From the NCBI RefSeq assembly GCF_000279145.1, contig NC_018178.1:2214001-2278000 (forward strand): a stretch of DNA of 64,000 nt. Reading direction: 5' to 3'. This document shows positions 9,119 through 17,334 of this stretch, one piece after another (position 1 is the stretch's first letter; each line of letters begins with the position of its first letter). Under the pieces are notes generated by a model. That model had not been told where the DNA came from. It did no database searches and saw only the letters and a list, made by a program, of their open reading frames with translations. Both the position numbers and the translations under genes were made by a program. Source of the DNA: Melioribacter roseus P3M-2 (lineage in GTDB: Bacteria > Bacteroidota > Ignavibacteria > Ignavibacteriales > Melioribacteraceae).

Positions 9119-9715
9119 ATGCAATTGGCTTTAGGGTTGATTGAAACCAGGGGCTTGGTGGCTGCTATCGAAGCGGCAGACGCTATGCTCAAGGCAGCCA
9201 ATGTTAAATTGCTCCGTAAAGAAAAAGTAAAAGCGGGACTGGTTACAGTTGAAATTATCGGAGAAGTTGCCGCAGTTAAAGCGGCCGTGGACGCAGGCGC
9301 AGCCGCCGCTCAACGCGTGGGAGAACTGGTGTCGGTTCATGTAATCCCGAGACCCGACGAACAAATCGATATACTGCTAAAACCGGACGACGAAAAAACA
9401 ACGCCAAAACCCGAAAAACCTATCGAACAACCGGTAAAAGAAAAATCAGATAATCCGGATGCCGTTCACAAACATCTGGAATCGTTAAAACATGAAGCTA
9501 TAAAAGAACTCGAAAACGAGGAACCGGAAGAGGACGATTTTTTCGGAAACGGAGATATAACCGAAGTGCCGCCCTTGGAAGAATTGTCGAAATTAAACGT
9601 GCACAAACTGAGAAGATTGGCTCGCGCTTTCCCTAATTTCCCGATAAAAGGAAGGGAAATTTCGAAAGCCAACAGAGAAACTTTAATCGAGTTGTTCAAC
9701 ACTCTCAGAGGTTAA
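9119..9715 (+). CDS. BMC-H shell protein with long C-terminal extension
   Basis: A 198-residue protein. Residues 1-82 are a BMC-H domain closely similar to the upstream gene product (shared [20 protein letters not shown]), but its pore loop reads KVKAG instead of TIGGG. Residues about 85-155 form a charged, proline-containing, probably disordered linker rich in Lys, Glu and Asp. Residues about 155-198 form a compact basic tail ([19 protein letters not shown], then a helical ETLIELF segment) resembling Rho N-terminal/SAP-like helical domains. EutK- and PduK-type hexamers also carry C-terminal additions, but of different kinds. The tail might bind nucleic acid or cargo, which is an inference. 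It is followed by a strong terminator. Confidence 0.92.
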   Translation: MQLALGLIETRGLVAAIEAADAMLKAANVKLLRKEKVKAGLVTVEIIGEVAAVKAAVDAGAAAAQRVGELVSVHVIPRPDEQIDILLKPDDEKTTPKPEKPIEQPVKEKSDNPDAVHKHLESLKHEAIKELENEEPEEDDFFGNGDITEVPPLEELSKLNVHKLRRLARAFPNFPIKGREISKANRETLIELFNTLRG

Positions 9716-9738
9716 TTGAGACTCCAAATTTATTTATG

Positions 9739-9768
9739 AAAAAAGGCTTTTGATAAAGCCTTTTTTTA
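9739..9768 (+). terminator. Rho-independent terminator after BMC pair
   Basis: AAAAAAGGCTTT (9739-9750) pairs with AAAGCCTTTTTTT (9756-9768) around a short loop and ends in a T tract. It separates the microcompartment genes from the YbbR-like gene. Confidence 0.9.
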
Positions 9769-9778
9769 TATTTAAACC

Positions 9779-10690
9779 ATGAAGAACAAACTTTTACCGA
9801 TTATCTCCGTAGTTATAATTTCAATTGTGCTATGGGGTTCAATCGCCCTTTCGGAAGATTATATCTGCGGCATCAACGCTCCCGTTGAACTTTCGGACCT
9901 TCCGCAACAATATGCCCCGTTTTTTTTGTCGGGCGAGTCCGTTTATGTTCGCTTAAAAGGCAAAGGGTGGGAATTGGCAAAAATTTGTATGGGCGGAGAA
10001 CATAAATTTTATGTTTCGTCTCCGCAAAGCAAAGGCAGACATACGATGAATTTGAAAAACGAATTTGAAAACAATCCCTGGATCGGTTCGTCGGTATCTG
10101 TCGTTGAAATAATCCCTTCGGAAATAAAATTGAGGATTGAAGACAGGGTAACTAAAAAAGCGCCCGTAGAGAAAAATTTCAAAATAAGCTTCGCGCAAGG
10201 ATTCGGGCTGGCGTCGGAAGTGGAATTTATTCCTGATTCTGTAGTAGTTTCCGGTCCCGAATCGATTTTGAAGAATGTCGAATCCGTAAAAACCGATACG
10301 ATAAAATTCGAAAATGTCAACGAATCCCAGGAAGGGGAAGTAGACCTGCTTTTAGTAAACGGCATCGAATACTCGACGGACAGATGCAAATTCAAATTCG
10401 ACGTTGAAAAAATTATCGTACTCGAATTCAAGGATATTCCGGTAAAGATTTTGAACACGCCGCCGGACAAAGAATTGCTGATATTTCCCGTTAAAATTAA
10501 TGTTATACTGAGAGGCGGCTTGAATAAACTCGGAAGACTTTCCAAAGAAGATATAAAAGTGTTCGCCGATTACAGAGACGCGCTTGGGGATGATGAAGAA
10601 ATGCTCGTTCCGCGTATTATCATTCCTAAATATACCGAATTGGTCGGCGCTGTTCCTTCTAAATTAAAATATATCATCAGAGAGAGATAG
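9779..10690 (+). CDS. YbbR-domain (CdaR-like) membrane-anchored protein
   Basis: A 303-residue protein with one N-terminal membrane anchor (LLPIISVVIISIVLWGSIA, about residues 5-23), followed by extracytoplasmic repeats of YbbR type, seen as VxVxxIIPSEIKLRIE and later FKDIPVKI segments. YbbR/CdaR proteins regulate the diadenylate cyclase CdaA in Firmicutes. No cdaA is present here, so the role is only suggested by the fold. It is 4 bp upstream of tmk and probably co-transcribed with it. Confidence 0.7.
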   Translation: MKNKLLPIISVVIISIVLWGSIALSEDYICGINAPVELSDLPQQYAPFFLSGESVYVRLKGKGWELAKICMGGEHKFYVSSPQSKGRHTMNLKNEFENNPWIGSSVSVVEIIPSEIKLRIEDRVTKKAPVEKNFKISFAQGFGLASEVEFIPDSVVVSGPESILKNVESVKTDTIKFENVNESQEGEVDLLLVNGIEYSTDRCKFKFDVEKIIVLEFKDIPVKILNTPPDKELLIFPVKINVILRGGLNKLGRLSKEDIKVFADYRDALGDDEEMLVPRIIIPKYTELVGAVPSKLKYIIRER

Positions 10691-10693
10691 CTT

Positions 10694-11317
10694 ATGTTCA
10701 TTACCTTCGAAGGACTTGACTTTTGCGGCAAGTCGACTCAAGTTAAGCTGCTCAAAGAATACCTGGAAAATAAAAACGAAAAAGTCCTGGTTATAAGAGA
10801 ACCCGGCGGCACCGACATTTCCGAAAGTATCCGTTCTATTCTCCTGGACAAAAAAAACATCGGGATGTGCGACGAAACGGAGTTGTTGCTTTTCTCGGCA
10901 AGTCGGGCTCAACTGGTAAAAGAAAAAATTCTTCCCGCTCTCGAAAAAAATATTTGGGTGATTTCGGACAGATTTCACGATTCAACAATTGCCTACCAAT
11001 CGTACGGCAGAGGCTTGCCCGGAGATTTTGTAGAAAAACTACAAAGTTTTGTAATAGGGCAAGCTGTTCCGGCGCTAACTTTTTTTATCGATTTACCGGT
11101 CGAAGAGGTTTTCAGAAGAATGTCGATTGTAAAAAAACACGAGCTCGACAGAATCGAAACCTCGCAAAGAGAATTCTATGAAAACGTAAGAAAAGGTTAT
11201 CTCCAACTTTCCCAAAAAGAGAAACGATTCAGAAAAATCGACGGCATGTTGACAATCGAAGAAATACACAAAGTAATCATTGAAGAAATCGAAAAGAAGA
11301 TTCGGGTAGAAGCATGA
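10694..11317 (+). CDS. tmk: Thymidylate kinase
   Basis: Phosphorylates dTMP to dTDP for DNA synthesis. The 207-residue protein has the P-loop GLDFCGKSTQ near residue 7 (most family members have a small or acidic residue where Phe-Cys lies here), the dTMP-binding REPGGTD, the DRF motif in SDRFHDSTIAYQSYGRG, and a C-terminal helix. It overlaps the downstream protease gene by 4 bp. Confidence 0.95.
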   Translation: MFITFEGLDFCGKSTQVKLLKEYLENKNEKVLVIREPGGTDISESIRSILLDKKNIGMCDETELLLFSASRAQLVKEKILPALEKNIWVISDRFHDSTIAYQSYGRGLPGDFVEKLQSFVIGQAVPALTFFIDLPVEEVFRRMSIVKKHELDRIETSQREFYENVRKGYLQLSQKEKRFRKIDGMLTIEEIHKVIIEEIEKKIRVEA

Positions 11318-12966
11318 AAACGAAACGACAATTAATAATTGTTTTGTTAATTGCATTTTTGTTCAGCGGATTTTTCCGCAGCGACAGCGACATCTATTTT
11401 AAAATAAACAAAAGCATCGATATATTCGGACGGGTTTATAAAGAGCTATCGTTAAATTACGTAGACCCGATCGATCCCGAAAAGTTAATGCAGTCCGGCA
11501 TAGAAGGCATGCTCGAATCGCTCGATCCCTACACAAACTTTATAGACGATGTTCATCAGAAGGATATCGATATAATTACAAAAGGCACATACGGCGGCAT
11601 CGGAGCGACGGTCGGATTGCGTAACGACAACATAACAATTGTCGATTTGATCGAAGGATATTCGGCGCAGCGGCAGGGGATGAGAATCGGAGACGTAATT
11701 ATCAGGGTCGATTCCGTGGATGTATCGAAAGATAATTATGAAACTCTGAGCGAACTGCTCAAAGGCGAACCCGGGACTTTGGTTACGGTTACTGTAAAAC
11801 GGGAAGGTTCGAGCGAACCGATAGTGTTCAATCTGGTTAGAGAAGATATCGAAATAAAAAATTTATCGTACTACGGATTTTATCCGGAAAATTCAAATAA
11901 CGCTTATCTGAAATTGAGCGGTTTTTCCCGCTCAGCCGGGGAAGAGGTTAAAAAAGCCTTGATTGAACTCGGCGGGAAAAAGGAGATCAAAAGTATCGTA
12001 CTCGATTTAAGAGGCAATCCGGGCGGATTGTTGAACGCCGCTATAGAAGTGGCGGAAAAGTTTTTGAAAAAAGGAGACTTGATCGTTTCGGTAGAAGGCA
12101 GAGACACGACCCAAATCAAAAAGTATTATTCGGAGGAAGAGCCGATAGCCGGGGACATTAAAATGGCTGCGCTAATCGATCAGGGGTCCGCATCGGCTTC
12201 CGAAATAGTCGCGGGCGCATTGCAGGATCACGACCGCGCCGTTTTAATCGGAGAGAATTCATTCGGTAAAGGGTTGGTTCAAACCGTCGTTCCTCTTTCA
12301 TATAACACTTCTCTTAAAATTACTACGGCTCGATATTATACTCCGAGCGGACGTTCGATACAAAGAATTAATTACACCGACGAAAAAATTCTACTTGAAA
12401 ACAGAAAAGAGAAAAACGGGGAAATATTTAAGACCGACAATAACAGAAAGGTTTATTCGGGCGGAGGAATAACGCCAGATTCGACAGTGGATAATACCAC
12501 TAAATCCGACCTAATTCAAAATTTGTTGGCTGAAGGAATGTTCTTCCGTTTCGCGACTAATTTATTCAACAACAATATTAATACCGATTTCGAATCTTTG
12601 CCTGATAAATTCCTTATCGATAAATTCAAGGAATATTTGTTAAACAGTGATTTTAAATACGAATCGCCTTCCCTCCGTTTAATTAGAGAACTGTTGAAAA
12701 AGGCAAAGAGCGAAGGGCTTTCAGAGAATCTTATAGCGCTCTTGAAAAATGAAGAGAAGAATCAGGTTTCGGCGTTAGACGAGCAGATTGAAAAATACGG
12801 GAGCGAAATAGCCGGATTGATCAGGGAAGAGCTGCAAGCAAGAAGCAACGGAAGAGTCGCGCGTATAATCGAGTCTTTGAAGCACGATGCGCAATTCAAT
12901 ACGGCGCTATCCGTTCTGAATAACGAAAAATTGTATAAAAAATTGTTGAACCCTGATGTTAACTGA
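11314..12966 (+). CDS. S41 C-terminal processing protease with PDZ domain
   Basis: A 550-residue periplasmic serine protease of the CtpA/Prc family that trims or degrades proteins from their C-terminus. Features: N-terminal signal/anchor (LIIVLLIAFLFSGFF), a PDZ domain at about residues 85-165, and the peptidase core. By alignment to E. coli Tsp the catalytic Ser is S294 in GSASASE and the general base is K319 in FGKG, with Gln323 in the VQ that follows. About 150 extra residues after the core are helical and charged. The 3' end overlaps the next gene by 11 bp. Confidence 0.93.
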   Translation: MKTKRQLIIVLLIAFLFSGFFRSDSDIYFKINKSIDIFGRVYKELSLNYVDPIDPEKLMQSGIEGMLESLDPYTNFIDDVHQKDIDIITKGTYGGIGATVGLRNDNITIVDLIEGYSAQRQGMRIGDVIIRVDSVDVSKDNYETLSELLKGEPGTLVTVTVKREGSSEPIVFNLVREDIEIKNLSYYGFYPENSNNAYLKLSGFSRSAGEEVKKALIELGGKKEIKSIVLDLRGNPGGLLNAAIEVAEKFLKKGDLIVSVEGRDTTQIKKYYSEEEPIAGDIKMAALIDQGSASASEIVAGALQDHDRAVLIGENSFGKGLVQTVVPLSYNTSLKITTARYYTPSGRSIQRINYTDEKILLENRKEKNGEIFKTDNNRKVYSGGGITPDSTVDNTTKSDLIQNLLAEGMFFRFATNLFNNNINTDFESLPDKFLIDKFKEYLLNSDFKYESPSLRLIRELLKKAKSEGLSENLIALLKNEEKNQVSALDEQIEKYGSEIAGLIREELQARSNGRVARIIESLKHDAQFNTALSVLNNEKLYKKLLNPDVN

Positions 12967-13810
12967 ACTGCTTCTTATCTACTTGATTGCAATAGGCGCC
13001 GGCTTGCTGGGAGCGCTGGTGGGAATCGGGGGTGGAATAATTGTGGTCCCGGCGCTGACTTTGATTTTTAACATCCCCGTTCATTATGCGATAGCGGCAA
13101 GCCTTATATCTGTTATTGCCACCTCCGTCGCCGGGGCGAACAGATACGTCGAACAGGAAATTACTAATTTGAAACTCGGTATGTTTCTCGAAATCTTTAC
13201 AACTACCGGAGCTCTTATCGGAGCATTCCTGGCGCTTATTCTACACGGATGGATATTGAGCGTAATCTTCGGCGCGCTCGTATTCGTAATGGCATTTTAT
13301 TCTTTCAAAAACAGGGAAGAAAAAACAAATAATTCCGGTATTGATTACGAACCTGCTGAAAATGCTTTGTTGAATTTCGAAGATACGTTTTACGACAAAG
13401 CGGAAAAAAAGGCGGTCGAATATCGTGTGTTGCATCCGGTCAAAGGCGGATTTATTTCCATGCTTGCGGGAATCGGCTCCGGCTTGTTGGGTATTGGAGG
13501 AGGTATAATAAAAGTCTCGGTGATGAACGGATATATGAAAGTGCCGATGAAAGTTGCTGTTGCCACGAGTAAATTTATGATAGGAGTAACCGCCGCGGCT
13601 AGCGCCGTTTTGTATTTTCTAAACGGAGCGGTTAACTCGTTTATAGTGGCTCCGGTAGCTCTTGGCACAATTACCGGCGCCACTCTTGGAAGCATATTTA
13701 TGAATCGAATCCCGACAAAATATATCAAAATAATCTTTATTGTCGTTGCCGGTTATCTGTCCGTTAGAATGATAATACGCGGCTTGTCAATCGGATTAAA
13801 TTTAATGTGA
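12956..13810 (+). CDS. TSUP-family (TauE/SafE) membrane transporter
   Basis: A 284-residue integral membrane protein of the TauE/SafE (TSUP) family, which exports or imports sulfur-containing anions such as sulfite or sulfoacetate. Two related halves each contain a GIGGGII motif (LVGIGGGIIVVPAL and LLGIGGGIIKVSVM), the family signature. About eight transmembrane helices are separated by a polar cytoplasmic loop at residues about 115-155. The gene overlaps the protease gene and is followed after 6 bp by a DUF1634-like gene, a neighbour commonly found with TSUP transporters. The substrate cannot be told from sequence. Confidence 0.9.
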   Translation: MLTELLLIYLIAIGAGLLGALVGIGGGIIVVPALTLIFNIPVHYAIAASLISVIATSVAGANRYVEQEITNLKLGMFLEIFTTTGALIGAFLALILHGWILSVIFGALVFVMAFYSFKNREEKTNNSGIDYEPAENALLNFEDTFYDKAEKKAVEYRVLHPVKGGFISMLAGIGSGLLGIGGGIIKVSVMNGYMKVPMKVAVATSKFMIGVTAAASAVLYFLNGAVNSFIVAPVALGTITGATLGSIFMNRIPTKYIKIIFIVVAGYLSVRMIIRGLSIGLNLM

Positions 13811-13816
13811 GTCGAT

Positions 13817-14175
13817 ATGAATTTGAACAGGTATATATCGAAAGTATTATCGGCCGGGATATACATGACCGTATTTTTCTACCTTTGCGGAATTATTCTT
13901 GTGGTTGTTAACGGCAACACAAAAGACTTTTTCTCTGTCGCAGGGATTGTTTCCTTAAAGGATTTCATCTCGAGATTAATTTCTTTCGACCCGGCGCCGT
14001 TTTTCTATCTCGGCACGCTTGTACTGATAACGACTCCGATATTAAGAGTTTTTTTTCGTGTTACTACTTTTACAAAATAGGAGACAAGAAATTTTTCTTT
14101 ATTACTATTGCCGTAGTTGTTATATTAGCGATGAGCATTTCCATAGGGCTGAGTTTTTCATTAAATCTCGGGTAG
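13817..14175 (+). CDS. DUF1634-like membrane protein, needs -1 frameshift at T8 run
   Basis: As written, the frame starting at 13817 stops at 14080 after 87 residues, just after TTPILRVFF. A -1 shift in the eight-T run at 14049-14056 continues into another open frame to the TAG at 14173-14175. That frame adds SCYYFYKIGDKKFFF plus a third hydrophobic helix (ITIAVVVILAMSISIGLSF). The joined product of about 119 residues has the three-helix plan and length expected for DUF1634 proteins, which typically sit beside TSUP transporters as here. The break could be programmed slippage, transcriptional slippage, a homopolymer base-call error or a true mutation. Confidence 0.65.
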
Positions 14176-14187
14176 AAGGGGGTAGAG

Positions 14188-14478
14188 TTGAAGCGCTACA
14201 AAATTTTTATCGGCAAAGATCCGCAATATTCCAAATGTCCAAAATGTAATTCCCAATATACACTTCATCGCTCCAGGGCAAGAAATATGGCGGAGCAAAT
14301 CGTCAAGAAAACGACATTTTATAAAATATACCGCTGCCGGGAATGCGGATGGCGCGGATATATGTCCACTATTGTTCTCGCGTCCGAATCGATTAAAGCG
14401 GTTCTTGTCTATGGAATTTTAATTCTCTTTACTGCTTATTTTGTGAGATTATTAATCGGCAGATTTATTGCGAATTAG
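14188..14478 (+). CDS. Small zinc-ribbon membrane protein
   Basis: A 96-residue protein starting at TTG 14188, with a GAAGGGGG Shine-Dalgarno-like tract upstream at the end of the preceding reading frame. It has two CxxC knuckles (CPKC at about residues 17-20 and CREC near residue 50), forming a probable zinc ribbon. One C-terminal transmembrane helix follows (AVLVYGILILFTAYFVRLLI). No specific function is recognised. It lies 12 bp after the frameshifted DUF1634-like gene and ends 1 bp before the convergent uvrC-like gene. Confidence 0.65.
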   Translation: MKRYKIFIGKDPQYSKCPKCNSQYTLHRSRARNMAEQIVKKTTFYKIYRCRECGWRGYMSTIVLASESIKAVLVYGILILFTAYFVRLLIGRFIAN

Positions 14479-14479
14479 T

Positions 14480-16138
14480 TCAAGCTTTTGAGGGAAAGAT
14501 TAAATTCGAAGCCAGTTCATTATAAGAATTTATACGGCTTAAATCATGAATCTTAATTTTACTTCTGTTTTTAATAAGCCAATTAAGGGTAATCTTTAGT
14601 CTTTCCAAGTCTTGCTCGGTTATTTCTTTAAATAGTTCTACGGCGCCGTCGAAATAATCTTTTAAGATTTCGTCAAAATATTTATCGGATTCGGATATAA
14701 AATTCCGTATAAAAAGTTTTCCTTCGAGTAAAAGTAAATAGTCGTTTTTGTTCTCTCCGGCAATCTCAATCAAAGTCTTCGCTTTATTAACCGGTTCGCT
14801 CAATATCGAGGCTTTATGCAATTGCTTGAAAATCAAATTTATTACGTCTCTTATTTCCGCCGCTTCTTCGAATTTTTTTTCTTCGCTTAGCGCTTTCATC
14901 TTTTGCAATAACCTGTCAAGCGCAGACTGATTTTTCCCGCTCAAAAATTCGCGCGCCATTTCCAGTTCCTTATCGTATTCCTTCCGATCCTCATTGACGC
15001 AGGGAGCTGTGCAGCGTTTTATGTCGAACAAATAACATTTTTTTTTCTTCGAGAATTCTTTCTCCTCGCATTCTCGAAGTTTGTAAGTTTTGTCGATGAT
15101 TTCTTTAATCAGTCGAGCGATATCGCGGTTGGGATAAGGTCCGTAATAATCATTCCCGTCGAAGTCGAATTTGGTTGTTACTTCGACGACGGGGTAATTC
15201 TCCCGCGAGGTTACTCTTATAAAATAATTGCGGGTATATTTTTTCAATAATTTATTATAAGCGGGTTTATGTTTTTTAATCAGTTCGGCTTCGGCCAATA
15301 ATGCAGTAAGCTCGGAATTTGTGCCCAGAAACTCAATCTTGTCGGCTTTCGTAACAATCTTTTTTGTTTTGCGGGGAGCATTGTTTACGAAATAATTGGA
15401 TAATCTTTTTTTAAGAGATTTGGCTTTCCCGATATAAACCACATCTTCTTTTTTATTTTTGAAGAAATACACGCCGGGCGTATCGGGAATTTTAACGTAG
15501 TCGTCAGCCAGACTTTTTTTTATGATTCTATAGGATTTAGAGTTTGTCAGAGTTTGAAAGCGAATAAGATCCGATACCGTTTCGACATGATGTTCGTCAA
15601 TTAGAAGGTCGAACATTTTTATTAATATTTTTGCCGTGGCCATCGCGTCGCCGAGTCCGGTATGTACTTTTCTGTGGCGAATTTTCAAATGCCTGGTGAG
15701 ACTTCCGAGCGCTTTGCTGGGAAGTTCGGGATAAATACGTTTTGCCAGCTGTAATGTACAAACGGCGGGATTCTCCGGCATCTCAAGTCCTGTTTTTAAG
15801 CATTCGTATTTCAAGAAGGAATAGTCGAATTTGAGATTATGCGCTACAAGAACCGAATCGCCGAAGAAATCCAATATATCATTATATACGTCTTCAAAAT
15901 AGGGAGCCTGCGCCACGTCGTCGTCGGTTATGCCGGTTAATCGGGTTATAAAAGGAGGTACTTGTCTGCCCGGATTTATATACGAAGAATACGTATCGAT
16001 AATTTTTTTATTCCTTATCTTTACAATTCCGATTTCGATAACTCTTTCGTTTCGCGCGGATACTCCTGTGGTTTCGAAATCGAATACGCAATATTCGGCT
16101 TTATCCAGTTTTATTTCCGTTAGTTCCATGTCCCGCAA
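14480..16138 (-). CDS. DnaQ-like exonuclease fused to UvrC-type GIY-YIG nuclease
   Basis: A 552-residue fusion. Residues about 10-185 are a DEDDh 3'-5' exonuclease of the DNA polymerase III epsilon type (FDFETTG, VAHNLKFDYSFL, HTGLGDAMATA). Residues about 215-300 are a GIY-YIG endonuclease domain (PGVYFFKNKKEDVVYIGKA). A cysteine-containing region (KKKCYLFDIKRCTAPC) and a UVR motif (EEKKFEEAAEIRD) follow. The C-terminal RNase-H-like and HhH parts of full UvrC are absent, so it resembles Cho-type proteins and known DnaQ-UvrC fusions thought to act in DNA repair. An alternative start is the ATG 9 bp downstream. Confidence 0.88.
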   Translation of the reverse strand: MRDMELTEIKLDKAEYCVFDFETTGVSARNERVIEIGIVKIRNKKIIDTYSSYINPGRQVPPFITRLTGITDDDVAQAPYFEDVYNDILDFFGDSVLVAHNLKFDYSFLKYECLKTGLEMPENPAVCTLQLAKRIYPELPSKALGSLTRHLKIRHRKVHTGLGDAMATAKILIKMFDLLIDEHHVETVSDLIRFQTLTNSKSYRIIKKSLADDYVKIPDTPGVYFFKNKKEDVVYIGKAKSLKKRLSNYFVNNAPRKTKKIVTKADKIEFLGTNSELTALLAEAELIKKHKPAYNKLLKKYTRNYFIRVTSRENYPVVEVTTKFDFDGNDYYGPYPNRDIARLIKEIIDKTYKLRECEEKEFSKKKKCYLFDIKRCTAPCVNEDRKEYDKELEMAREFLSGKNQSALDRLLQKMKALSEEKKFEEAAEIRDVINLIFKQLHKASILSEPVNKAKTLIEIAGENKNDYLLLLEGKLFIRNFISESDKYFDEILKDYFDGAVELFKEITEQDLERLKITLNWLIKNRSKIKIHDLSRINSYNELASNLIFPSKA

Positions 16139-16212
16139 AATAATATATTGATTATTCGTCCGTCTGTTTTATATTGTAATTTACATTACTAAAATATACG
16201 GAGAAAATTTAA

Positions 16213-17277
16213 TTGAAAAGACTATTCAGAAGACAAACCGAAAAGGCGGGGTTGCCGCCGGGCAGTCTTGTCTATACAGGTTACAAATCCGCAGAAAAAG
16301 TAAAAATAAAACTTATTCGATACAACGAATCCGATTACAGTGAATATGATATCGAAAACGTCGGCGAGCTCGAAAGCTTTAAAAATACAGAAGGTATTAA
16401 ATGGGTAAATATTACCGGATTGCATCAGGTGGATATATTCGAAAGTTTCGAAAAAATGTTCGGCATTCATCTGCTTACCCTTGAAGACGTACTTAACGTC
16501 AACCAGCGTCCGAAATTCGACGACTATGACAATTATTTATTTGTTGTATTGAGAATGCTGAGTTTTAACAAGGGAACAAATGAAATTGACAACGAGCAAT
16601 TAAGTCTTATAGTTACAAAAGAATTCGTATTTACGTTTCAGGAAAAAGAAGGCGATGTGCTCGATAATCTCAGAAACAGGATTAAAAACAACAAAAACAG
16701 AATTAGGCGTCTAGGAACCGACTATCTTGCATATTCGATTATCGATACGGTTATAGACCACTATTTTTATCTGCTCGAACAGATAGGCGAAAAAATCGAG
16801 GCGCTTGAAGAAAAAATGGTCAAAGAACCCGAAGACGGCAACGTCGAAGAAATTCATAAACTTAAAACCAATTTGATACTTGTAAGAAAATCGTCGTGGC
16901 CGGTAAGAGAAATGGTCGACAATATTTTGCAGAGCGAATCAGAATTGCTGAGCGACGCCACATATAATTATTATCGGGATGTGTACGACCACGTAATCCA
17001 GATTATCGATATAATCGAAACATACAGGGAAATGGTTGCGGCGGTCATGGATATCTATTTATCGAGCTTGAGCAATCGGATGAACCAGGTAATGAAAGTT
17101 CTTACAATTATTGCAACTATTTTTATACCCCTTACTTTTATAGCAGGCATCTACGGAATGAATTTCCGTTATATGCCCGAACTTGAACACCCGTACGGTT
17201 ACCCGATTGTTTTGTTTGTAATGCTTGTTATCGGATTGTTTATGCTCTATTATTTCAGAAAAAAGCGTTGGTTATGA
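16213..17277 (+). CDS. corA: CorA-family magnesium/cobalt transporter
   Basis: A 354-residue CorA channel. It has a large N-terminal cytoplasmic alpha/beta domain, a long helical stalk (about residues 170-290) and two C-terminal transmembrane helices. The signature YGMNF follows the first of these (TIFIPLTFIAGIYGMNF, near residue 318). The C-terminal basic end (FRKKRWL) is typical. The start is TTG at 16213, preceded by a purine-rich CGGAGAAAA Shine-Dalgarno-like stretch. It is divergent from the uvrC-like gene across 74 bp. Confidence 0.93.
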   Translation: MKRLFRRQTEKAGLPPGSLVYTGYKSAEKVKIKLIRYNESDYSEYDIENVGELESFKNTEGIKWVNITGLHQVDIFESFEKMFGIHLLTLEDVLNVNQRPKFDDYDNYLFVVLRMLSFNKGTNEIDNEQLSLIVTKEFVFTFQEKEGDVLDNLRNRIKNNKNRIRRLGTDYLAYSIIDTVIDHYFYLLEQIGEKIEALEEKMVKEPEDGNVEEIHKLKTNLILVRKSSWPVREMVDNILQSESELLSDATYNYYRDVYDHVIQIIDIIETYREMVAAVMDIYLSSLSNRMNQVMKVLTIIATIFIPLTFIAGIYGMNFRYMPELEHPYGYPIVLFVMLVIGLFMLYYFRKKRWL

Positions 17278-17334
17278 ATCCGTAATTCTTTATAATTATT
17301 GTTCCGAATTTATTTTAAATTAAAAAAGAAAGTT

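Noticed and set aside
9950-10545. Long antisense frames inside the YbbR-like gene
   Set aside because: They have no start context, no recognisable domain and are the expected reverse reading of a real gene; the same holds for other long antisense frames, for example within rel, gap, pgk and mutS.
14058-14249. Open frame of about 63 codons starting with GTG across the DUF1634-like gene end
   Set aside because: It is in a third frame, overlaps both neighbours, has no hydrophobic or domain pattern, and the -1 shift explains the region better.
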